Source: Longimicrobiales bacterium
GTDB lineage: Bacteria > Gemmatimonadota > Gemmatimonadetes > Longimicrobiales > Gaopeijiaceae
Reading direction: 5' to 3'
DNA length: 64,000 nucleotides
Assembly: GCA_029245345.1 (NCBI GenBank)
Contig: JAQWPM010000021.1
Span: 248,001-312,000 of the forward strand
The translations under genes were made by a program, and so were the position numbers. The notes beneath the pieces are model-generated. The model did no database searches, was not told the origin of the DNA, and saw nothing but the letters and a program-made list of their open reading frames with translations. Positions 57,298 to 64,000 of this stretch are shown one piece after another. Each line of letters begins with the position of its first letter. Positions within the stretch are counted from its first letter, which is position 1.

Positions 57298-59253
57298 ATG
57301 GGTAAAGTCATCGGGATCGACCTCGGTACCACGAACTCGGTGGTCGCGGTCATGGAGGGCGGTGAGCCCGTCGTGATCCCCAACTCCGAGGGTGGTCGCA
57401 CGACCCCTTCCGTCGTCGCACACACGAAGGACGGTGAGCGCCTGGTCGGTCAGGTCGCACGTCGCCAGGCCATCACGAACCCCGAGAACACCGTGTTCTC
57501 GATCAAACGGTTCATGGGTCGCAAGCACGACGAAGTGGCTGGGGAAGAGAAGCTCGTCCCGTACGACGTCGGTCACGACGCCAGCGGCAGGGTGACGGTC
57601 AAGATTCCGAACGTCGACAAGACGTTCACGCCGCCCGAAATAAGCGCAATGATCCTCCAGAAGATGCGCCAAACTGCGGAGGACTATCTGGGCACCAAGG
57701 TGAGCCAGGCCGTAATTACGGTCCCGGCTTACTTCAACGACGCCCAGCGCCAGGCCACGAAAGACGCCGGTAAGATCGCCGGTCTCGAAGTGCTCCGGAT
57801 CATCAATGAGCCGACAGCAGCAGCACTCGCCTACGGCCTCGACAAGAAGGCAGAAGAGAAGATCGCGGTCTTCGACCTCGGTGGAGGTACGTACGACATC
57901 TCGATTCTCGAGCTGGGTGACGGCGTCTTCGAGGTGAAATCGACCAACGGCGACACGCACCTCGGTGGAGACGACTACGACCAGCGTCTCATCAACTGGC
58001 TGGTCGAGGAATTCAAGAAAGACCAGGGAATCGACCTGTCTCAGGATTCCATGGCACTCCAGCGCCTGAAGGAAGCAGCAGAGAAGGCGAAGATGGAGTT
58101 GTCCACGACCATGACGTCGGACATCAACCTGCCGTTCATCACTGCGACCCAGGAAGGGCCGAAGCACCTGAACTACAGCCTCTCCCGAGCCAAGTTTGAG
58201 CAGCTGGTGGATGACCTGAACCAACGCACGATCCCGCCCATGGCGGCTGCGCTCAAGGACGCCGGCTTGACGACCGACGACATCGACGAGGTCATTCTCG
58301 TTGGTGGATCGACGCGGATCCCCAAGATCCAGGAGATCGTGAAGGAATTCTTCGGCAAGGACCCTCACCGGGGCGTGAACCCGGACGAGGTCGTCGCTGT
58401 CGGTGCCGCTATTCAGGGTGGTGTTCTGTCCGGTGACGTAACTGACGTCCTCCTTCTCGACGTGTCGCCGCTGTCACTCGGAATCGAAACGCTGGGTGGC
58501 GTCATGACTTCGCTCATCGAGCGGAACACGACGATCCCGACTAAGAAGGCCGAGGTGTTCTCAACGGCTGAGGACAACCAGACCACGGTCGAGATCCATG
58601 TGCTCCAGGGTGAGCGAAAGATGGCGATGGACAACAAGACCATCGGCAAGTTCCAGCTGACGGGAATTCCGCCGGCACCGCGCGGCATGCCGCAGGTCGA
58701 GGTCACCTTCGATATCGACGCAAACGGTATCCTGCACGTGTCTGCCAAGGACCGCGCCACGGCTAAGGAACAGAAGATCCGCATCGAAGCTTCGAGCGGC
58801 CTCTCCGACGCCGAAATCGAGCGTATGGTCAAGGACGCAGAGGCTCACGCCGGCGAGGACGAGTCGCGCCGCGAGAAGGTCGAGGCTCGTAATCAGCTCG
58901 ACTCACTCGTCTACCAGGTCGAGAAGGACACGGCGGAGTGGGGCGACATGGTCCAGGAAGCGACGCGCGAGCGTCTCAACCAGGCAGTCGAAGCTGCCAA
59001 GGAAGCACTGAAGGGTGACGAACTCGAGACGCTGACGTCGGCCCGTGACGAGCTGATGCAGGCGTTCAGTGCTGCTGGGCAGGAGATGTACCAGTCACAG
59101 GCAGCGGAGGCCGAGGCGGCTTCCGATGAAGAGGGCGAAGAGTCCGAGACGGGTGGTGAGGAAGCGGAAGGCGGGGATAAGGGAGAGGCTGAGGCCTCCT
59201 CTGACGAGGACGTGGTCGAAGCAGACTACGAGATCGTCGACGAGGAAAGCTGA
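57298..59253 (+). CDS. dnaK: Hsp70 chaperone DnaK
   Basis: The 651-residue ATP-driven chaperone. The N-terminal ATPase starts [20 protein letters not shown] and contains [30 protein letters not shown] and [13 protein letters not shown]. The linker [16 protein letters not shown] leads into the substrate domain, and the tail is acidic, ending [10 protein letters not shown]. Start ATG 57298 has AGAGGAG 5-11 bp upstream. No dnaJ or grpE is next to it, so it is transcribed alone, with a terminator after it. Confidence 0.98.
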   Translation: MGKVIGIDLGTTNSVVAVMEGGEPVVIPNSEGGRTTPSVVAHTKDGERLVGQVARRQAITNPENTVFSIKRFMGRKHDEVAGEEKLVPYDVGHDASGRVTVKIPNVDKTFTPPEISAMILQKMRQTAEDYLGTKVSQAVITVPAYFNDAQRQATKDAGKIAGLEVLRIINEPTAAALAYGLDKKAEEKIAVFDLGGGTYDISILELGDGVFEVKSTNGDTHLGGDDYDQRLINWLVEEFKKDQGIDLSQDSMALQRLKEAAEKAKMELSTTMTSDINLPFITATQEGPKHLNYSLSRAKFEQLVDDLNQRTIPPMAAALKDAGLTTDDIDEVILVGGSTRIPKIQEIVKEFFGKDPHRGVNPDEVVAVGAAIQGGVLSGDVTDVLLLDVSPLSLGIETLGGVMTSLIERNTTIPTKKAEVFSTAEDNQTTVEIHVLQGERKMAMDNKTIGKFQLTGIPPAPRGMPQVEVTFDIDANGILHVSAKDRATAKEQKIRIEASSGLSDAEIERMVKDAEAHAGEDESRREKVEARNQLDSLVYQVEKDTAEWGDMVQEATRERLNQAVEAAKEALKGDELETLTSARDELMQAFSAAGQEMYQSQAAEAEAASDEEGEESETGGEEAEGGDKGEAEASSDEDVVEADYEIVDEES

Positions 59254-59280
59254 CGTCGCACCCCCCTCAGGGCGCTCAAG

Positions 59281-59316
59281 CGTGGGGCATCGGGGCAACC
59301 CGGCGCCCCACGTTTT
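59281..59316 (+). terminator. Rho-independent terminator after dnaK
   Basis: CGTGGGGC pairs with GCCCCACG (59281-59288 with 59305-59312) around an inner CGGG-GCAA-CCCG hairpin with a stable GNRA-type loop, followed by TTTT. It sits 27 bp after the dnaK stop. The T-tract is short, so termination may be partial. Confidence 0.75.
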
Positions 59317-59337
59317 GCGTCTCAGACAGGTGTAGAA

Positions 59338-59357
59338 GATCAAGCCTTGGCATGATC
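59338..59357. promoter_or_regulatory. Near-perfect 20-bp inverted repeat upstream of the DegP-like gene
   Basis: GATCAAGCCTTGGCATGATC reads almost the same on both strands (eight of ten base pairs match). It lies 66 bp before the protease start and could be a dimeric regulator site. The same region might overlap the end of the dnaK transcript. No regulator was identified. Confidence 0.3.
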
Positions 59358-59423
59358 TTCATTGTATGATTGGACCGTCCGGATCGTATGAACGTCCGAT
59401 GACATAGACATTAGGAGTGACCG

Positions 59424-60983
59424 ATGTACGACCCTCTTCGCGCCAAGGCCAAGCTCGTCCTCTATACGGCGGTCGCATTTCTCTTCGGGATCGGCATGGC
59501 GGGCGGGCTCGGATGGACGAGCACATCGTACGCGATGCCGGTTATCGAAGAATCTCCTCAGATCTCGCCGGAAGCTGTGCAACCGGCGCTCGACCTGAGT
59601 GCCGCTTTCACCAACCTCGCGGACGCCGTCACACCAGCGGTAGTGCGCATCGAGAGCCGACGGCCGGTCAGCCAAGCGACCCAGCAGGTCCCTGACGCGT
59701 TCCGTCGTTACTTCGACCTACCCAATGACGGCAACGAGCAGGCTCCGCCGGTCCAAGGAGCGATCGCTGGAGGGAGCGGCTTCATCGTGTCGGCGGACGG
59801 CTACATACTGACGAACAACCACGTCGTCGAGGGCGCAAATCAGGTCACGGTGTACTTCCCTGACCGAAGCGTGCACGAAGCGGTGATTGTCGGAAACGAC
59901 CCGTTCACGGACGTGGCTGTCATCAAAATCGTCGCCGATGAGCCACTACCGCACATGTCGTTCGGTGATTCGGACGACAGTAAAGTCGGCGAATGGATTC
60001 TGGCGATCGGAAACCCGGGGATCGGCCGCTCCACGCAGCTCGACTTCACCGTGACGGCCGGCATCATCAGTGCACTAGGCCGCCCGCTGCAGTTGCTGCA
60101 GCGCGATCTGATGAACGACCCTCGCTACGGGCCCGACGCGGCCGGATTCGCAATCGAGGATTTCATCCAGACGGATGCAGTGATCAACCCGGGCAACTCC
60201 GGCGGCCCGATGATCAACCTTAAGGGTCAGGTGATCGGCATCAACTCGGCCATCGCATCGACAACCGGTGGTTATCAAGGGTACGGCTTCGCGATCCCCA
60301 TCAACCTCGCGCGGCGCGTCATGGAAGACCTCGTCGAGTTCGGACACGTGAGGCGTCCACGGATCGGTGTGAGGATCGCCGCGGTCTCGGCCGAAGACGC
60401 CGAGGCGTACGGCCTCCCCTCCGTCTCCGGGATCCTCGTGCAGGGCGTCAACGAAGGGGGTCCCTCGGACGGTCAACTCGAAGCTGAAGACGTCATCGTC
60501 GCCATCGAAGACGAGCCCGTCGGGTATGTGGCAGAACTACAGGCACGCGTGGCCGAGTTCCGCCCGGGAGACCGTATCAAGGTGTCACTCTATCGCGACG
60601 GTCGTCTGATGGATGCAGAAATCCGCTTGGACGAAGCGCCGATCAACGAAATCCCCACCGTGGTAACCGTACGGACGGGAGAGCCGGACGAGCGGCTTGG
60701 AATCAACGTCGAAGTGGTTGATCTCGAGGAGATCGCGAGCTTGGGGTGGGAAAATGCCGATGGCGTATTCCTCACGCAGGTGGCACGTGGGAGCCCGGCG
60801 GATCGTCGCGGGGTGGGTGGATACCTCGGCACCAAGATCGTCCGCGTGCAAGACGTTGCGATCTCCACACCCGCCGACGTCCGGCGCGCACTGGGCGGAG
60901 TCGACCCGGGCGAGATCGTCTCTCTGCACTTCGAGTACCCAAACGGAGACCAACAGGTGGTCAACGTGAGGATGCCGCGCTAG
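59424..60983 (+). CDS. DegP/HtrA-family periplasmic serine protease
   Basis: A 519-residue exported or membrane-anchored protease with one N-terminal hydrophobic segment (LVLYTAVAFLFGIGMAGGLG). The trypsin-like domain carries the triad His133 (LTNNHVV), Asp163 (DPFTDVAVIK) and Ser259 (GNSGGPM). Two PDZ domains follow: RRPRIGVRIAAVSAEDAEAYG and DERLGINVEVVDLEEIASLGW. It is a typical Do-like quality-control protease of the envelope. AGGAG precedes the ATG. Placement after dnaK puts two folding-stress genes side by side. Confidence 0.94.
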   Translation: MYDPLRAKAKLVLYTAVAFLFGIGMAGGLGWTSTSYAMPVIEESPQISPEAVQPALDLSAAFTNLADAVTPAVVRIESRRPVSQATQQVPDAFRRYFDLPNDGNEQAPPVQGAIAGGSGFIVSADGYILTNNHVVEGANQVTVYFPDRSVHEAVIVGNDPFTDVAVIKIVADEPLPHMSFGDSDDSKVGEWILAIGNPGIGRSTQLDFTVTAGIISALGRPLQLLQRDLMNDPRYGPDAAGFAIEDFIQTDAVINPGNSGGPMINLKGQVIGINSAIASTTGGYQGYGFAIPINLARRVMEDLVEFGHVRRPRIGVRIAAVSAEDAEAYGLPSVSGILVQGVNEGGPSDGQLEAEDVIVAIEDEPVGYVAELQARVAEFRPGDRIKVSLYRDGRLMDAEIRLDEAPINEIPTVVTVRTGEPDERLGINVEVVDLEEIASLGWENADGVFLTQVARGSPADRRGVGGYLGTKIVRVQDVAISTPADVRRALGGVDPGEIVSLHFEYPNGDQQVVNVRMPR

Positions 60984-61043
60984 GACGACAGACGCGGAGA
61001 GAGTGTACCCTTCTTCGCGCCGGGTTTATCTTTTCCCGGGTCT

Positions 61044-61125
61044 GCGAAAGTGGCGGAATTGGTAGACGCGCGGGATTTAGGATCCCGTGGCTTATGCCGT
61101 GGGGGTTCGAGTCCCCCCTTTCGCA
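61044..61125 (+). tRNA. tRNA-Leu (anticodon UAG)
   Basis: The 82-nt sequence folds as a class II tRNA. The acceptor stem GCGAAAG/CTTTCGC has discriminator A. The D-arm includes GGTAGACGC, and the anticodon stem CGGGA/TCCCG has loop TTTAGGA, placing TAG at 61078-61080. There is a long variable arm and a T-arm GGGGG-TTCGAGT-CCCCC. CCA is not encoded. It reads CUA and, by wobble, other CUN codons. Confidence 0.95.
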
Positions 61126-61197
61126 CTCGGGGGCCCGCTTCATGGTCTCCGTTTGTTGATTTCTTTCAGATTTTGGCCCCTGTGAGGGCGTGAGGGT

Positions 61198-62469
61198 ATG
61201 GCTGTAGACGTTTCGAATCTTCAGATCTCCGTGACGGAGCATGAACGGTGGCGCCGTAGCATGAGCGTTACCGTACCCGCATCTGTTATTCAGGAAGAAG
61301 AACAGAATGCCGCCCGGCAACTTGCCGGCCGCGCACGCCTCAAGGGTTTCCGCAAGGGACGCGTCCCAACCAAGCTGATCGAACAACGGTTTGGTGGGTC
61401 TCTCAAGAAGGAGACGCTCGACAAGTTGATCAGTGATGCGTACCGGAGCGCGTTGGCCGCTCAGGAATTGCGCCCGATCAGCGAGGGTGACATCGAGGAG
61501 GTGAATTACGAGCCCGATCAGGATCTCGTGTTCTCCATCGCTTTTGATGTTCAGCCTGTCGTGGAGCTCTCTACGCTCAGTGGTTTTGTCCTGGAACGGC
61601 CTGCCGCCGAGGTGAACGACGAACATGTCGACCAGGTACTAGAGCGCGTCCGGGAGCAGCACGGCGCATGGAAGCCGGTAGAAGAAGGAAAGCCCGTCGA
61701 TACCGATCTCGTCTCGGTTCGCATCGCGAAGATCGAAGGTGAGGAGGTCGACGAAGGCAAGGAGTATGAATTCACTCTAGGCCAGGGCGACGCGCTTCCG
61801 GACATCGAGAACGGAATCAAGACGCTCGACATCAACGAAGTCGGTGAATTCGACGTGTCCTTCCCAGACGACTTTCCCGACGAAAGCCGGCGCGGCGACA
61901 CGGAGAGAATCCAAGTCACGGTGCTGGCGCGGAAGGAACGCGAACTCCCGGCCCTCGATGACGAGCTCGCCAAGCAAGTAGGCGAATTCGAGACGGTGGA
62001 GGAATTGAAGGCGAGGGTCCAGGAAGACTTGGCGAAGGACGCTGAACAGCAGGCCGAATCGGTCGTCCGAGGGCGACTTCTGGACATGGTGCTCGATGCC
62101 AACCCGTTTGAGGTTCCGAAGTCGATGGTCGACCGGTACGCGGACGGAGTCATTGGCGAGCAACAGGAGATGGACGAGGAGCGTAAGGCGGAAGTGCGCG
62201 AGTCCATTCGCCCTGAAGCGGAACGCGCTGTGAAGCGGATCCTCATCGTGGAAGAGGTGGCGACATCCCAAAGCCTCACGGCGACGGATGACGACATCGA
62301 CGCCCGCGTGGAAGAAATCGCCGAGGCGAACAACAGCACCCCGGCGCAGGTATATGCAGGCCTTCAGAAGTCGGGCCGTCTCGAGATGCTCGAACGCGAG
62401 CTCACCGAGACAAGAGTCTTCGATTATCTGAAAGAACAGTCCGAGATCACTGACGCGGTGGCCGAATAA
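61198..62469 (+). CDS. tig: Trigger factor
   Basis: The ribosome-bound chaperone with prolyl isomerase activity. The 423-residue protein has the ribosome-binding N-domain signature [18 protein letters not shown], the FKBP-like middle domain ([33 protein letters not shown]) and the helical C-domain ([31 protein letters not shown]). GAGGG sits 7 bp ahead of the ATG. It begins the tig-clpP-clpX unit. Confidence 0.97.
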   Translation: MAVDVSNLQISVTEHERWRRSMSVTVPASVIQEEEQNAARQLAGRARLKGFRKGRVPTKLIEQRFGGSLKKETLDKLISDAYRSALAAQELRPISEGDIEEVNYEPDQDLVFSIAFDVQPVVELSTLSGFVLERPAAEVNDEHVDQVLERVREQHGAWKPVEEGKPVDTDLVSVRIAKIEGEEVDEGKEYEFTLGQGDALPDIENGIKTLDINEVGEFDVSFPDDFPDESRRGDTERIQVTVLARKERELPALDDELAKQVGEFETVEELKARVQEDLAKDAEQQAESVVRGRLLDMVLDANPFEVPKSMVDRYADGVIGEQQEMDEERKAEVRESIRPEAERAVKRILIVEEVATSQSLTATDDDIDARVEEIAEANNSTPAQVYAGLQKSGRLEMLERELTETRVFDYLKEQSEITDAVAE

Positions 62470-62489
62470 GCCACGAGACCCGGAGCGAT

Positions 62490-63119
62490 ATGTCGATTTA
62501 TCCACCTTATGTCATCGAGCGGACCAGCCGCGGCGAGCGTAGCTACGACATCTTCAGCCGGCTGCTCATGGACCGGATCGTCTTCCTAGGAAGCGGTATT
62601 GATGACAACGTGGCGAACATCATCGTGGCTCAGCTCCTCTTCCTCGATGCTGAGGACCCGGAGCGCGACATCTTCATGTACATCAACTCGCCGGGTGGGA
62701 GCGTGTACGCGGGGATGGCCATCTACGACACGATGCAGCACCTGCGTGCGCCGGTGTCGACGTTCTGCGTTGGCATGGCAGCGTCCATGGGCGCGATCCT
62801 GCTCACCGCCGGAGTCGAAGGCAAACGCAGCGCGTTACCGAACTCGCGCATTATGATCCATCAGCCTTCGGGCGGATCGCACGGTACGGCTTCGGATATC
62901 GAGATCGCAGCCAAAGAGATCGTGCACATCAGACACAGTCTCAACGGAATCCTCTCGAAGCATACGGGAAAGTCCGTTGAACAAGTCGCGGCCGACGTGG
63001 ACCGCGACCGTTTCATGAGCCCAGTCGAAGCCGTCGAGTACGGGCTCATCGATCAGGTCCTGGAAGGCCCGGTACAGCCCACAGAAGGGAAGCCGGCCGA
63101 CTCGGATAGCGCCGAATAG
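62490..63119 (+). CDS. clpP: ATP-dependent Clp protease proteolytic subunit
   Basis: The 209-residue serine protease that assembles into a double heptamer for ClpX- and ClpA-driven degradation. The triad is Ser99 ([10 protein letters not shown]), His124 ([10 protein letters not shown]) and Asp173 (DRDRFMS). A short N-terminal propeptide region ([18 protein letters not shown]) is typical. It follows tig by 20 bp and precedes clpX by 12 bp. Confidence 0.98.
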   Translation: MSIYPPYVIERTSRGERSYDIFSRLLMDRIVFLGSGIDDNVANIIVAQLLFLDAEDPERDIFMYINSPGGSVYAGMAIYDTMQHLRAPVSTFCVGMAASMGAILLTAGVEGKRSALPNSRIMIHQPSGGSHGTASDIEIAAKEIVHIRHSLNGILSKHTGKSVEQVAADVDRDRFMSPVEAVEYGLIDQVLEGPVQPTEGKPADSDSAE

Positions 63120-63131
63120 CGAGGTCTTGTG

Positions 63132-64000
63132 ATGACGAGCGATAAACACCTGCGTTGCAGCTTCTGCGGAAAGTCCAAGGAGAGCGTCAAGAAGTTCATC
63201 TCCGGACCGAACGTATACATCTGCAATGAATGCATCTCGCTCTGCAACGAGATCCTAGCGGAGGAAGAAGAGCGCGAGGCTCAAGGACAAACGACTCCAA
63301 GCCCCACGCCCGAAGAGATCAAGTCGGTTCTGGATCAGTATGTTATTGGTCAGGAGAACGCTAAGAAGGCACTCGCCGTGTCGGTGTACAATCACTACAA
63401 GCGAGTGAACAATCATGGCGTGTTGGACGAAGTCGAAATCGACAAAGCCAACATCCTGCTCATTGGGCCGACGGGTGTCGGAAAAACCCTGCTGGCACAG
63501 ACGCTTGCCCGCATGCTGCACGTGCCCTTCACCATCGCCGACGCGACGACGTTGACCGAAGCCGGCTACGTGGGCGAGGACGTCGAGAACATCCTCGTAC
63601 GACTCCTTCATGCTGCTGACTTCAACGTCGCCGAGTGTGAGCGGGGAATCGTGTACATCGATGAGATGGACAAGATCGCGCGTAAATCTGAGAACCCATC
63701 CATCACCCGTGACGTTTCTGGTGAGGGTGTCCAACAGGCCCTGCTAAAGATTTTGGAAGGCACGATCGCGAGCGTACCGCCCCAGGGCGGACGGAAGCAT
63801 CCGCAGCAGGAGTACATCCAGATAAACACCCGCAACATTCTGTTTATTTGCGGCGGTGCGTTTGACGGGCTCGAAAAGATCGTCGAGCAGCGCATTGGCA
63901 GTCGGCGTATTGGCTTTGCTGGTGAGGACATGGAGCGGAAGGAAGGCCCCCTTATGCAGTGGGTCGAGCCCGAAGACCTCCAGCGCTTCGGGATCATTCC
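63132..64000 (+). CDS. clpX: ATP-dependent Clp protease ATPase subunit ClpX (cut off at window end)
   Basis: The first 289 codons of the unfoldase partner of ClpP. The N-terminal zinc-binding domain has four cysteines (CSFC and CNEC spaced by the SGPNVYI segment). The AAA+ domain has GPTGVGKT (Walker A), [10 protein letters not shown] (Walker B), and the conserved [19 protein letters not shown] and [16 protein letters not shown] 63129 immediately before ATG 63132 could also be the start. No stop is reached before position 64000. Confidence 0.97.
   Translation, partial: MTSDKHLRCSFCGKSKESVKKFISGPNVYICNECISLCNEILAEEEEREAQGQTTPSPTPEEIKSVLDQYVIGQENAKKALAVSVYNHYKRVNNHGVLDEVEIDKANILLIGPTGVGKTLLAQTLARMLHVPFTIADATTLTEAGYVGEDVENILVRLLHAADFNVAECERGIVYIDEMDKIARKSENPSITRDVSGEGVQQALLKILEGTIASVPPQGGRKHPQQEYIQINTRNILFICGGAFDGLEKIVEQRIGSRRIGFAGEDMERKEGPLMQWVEPEDLQRFGII

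Overview
The window is GC-rich chromosomal DNA from a Gram-negative bacterium. A full F-type ATP synthase operon, tig-clpP-clpX, dnaK, ruvX-mltG and thiamine and nucleoside salvage genes mark it as core genome. The mix of an Oar-like TonB receptor with a carboxypeptidase-regulatory N-terminus, a TonB plug protein without a barrel, a V4R-domain protein and many FG-GAP/ASPIC-UnbV lipoproteins looks most like Gemmatimonadota or a near relative. That assignment is inference from gene content. No rRNA, phage, insertion sequence or CRISPR was seen.

Layout. 0.2-7.6 kb: penicillin-binding protein 1A, a pyrimidine-nucleoside phosphorylase with a tiny ORF before it, then a plus-strand run (V4R protein, ruvX, mltG, thiE) and an SGNH-like lipoprotein. 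7.8-32 kb: the main accessory block. It holds a long two-propeller lipoprotein on the plus strand, then a 16 kb minus-strand cluster. In transcription order that cluster is: long two-propeller lipoprotein, one-propeller lipoprotein, membrane pentaheme cytochrome with TPRs, one-propeller lipoprotein, TPR/propeller lipoprotein with an extra C-terminal domain, and a cytochrome c/copper-monooxygenase-like/TPR lipoprotein. A TonB-dependent receptor and a plug-only TonB protein diverge from it. 32-35.4 kb: a small lipoprotein, a HEAT-repeat/cyclophilin lipoprotein and a PHP phosphoesterase. 35.5-43 kb: ATP synthase operon with a clear terminator. 43-46.3 kb: MoxR ATPase, CNNM/CorC-type transporter, gamma-carbonic-anhydrase-like protein and a zinc-ribbon microprotein. 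46.3-52.2 kb: a second pair of propeller lipoproteins. 52.2-57 kb: prepilin peptidase, an RNA methyltransferase, thiD, a purine nucleoside phosphorylase and a NupC transporter. 57-64 kb: dnaK, a DegP-like protease, tRNA-Leu(UAG), tig, clpP and a clpX cut off by the window end.

The main discovery is in the accessory block. Seven predicted lipoproteins carry ten runs of D-x-D-x-D-G-type FG-GAP/VCBS loops. Every run has exactly seven loops, the number expected for a closed seven-bladed integrin-type propeller, and every run is followed by one ASPIC/UnbV domain. Three paralogues carry this module twice (7 loops-UnbV-7 loops-UnbV). Interleaved with them are a pentaheme membrane cytochrome and a protein with a complete set of peptidylglycine-monooxygenase-like copper ligands, and a TonB receptor sits beside them. 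A surface-associated redox and uptake machine is a reasonable hypothesis; its substrate cannot be read from sequence.
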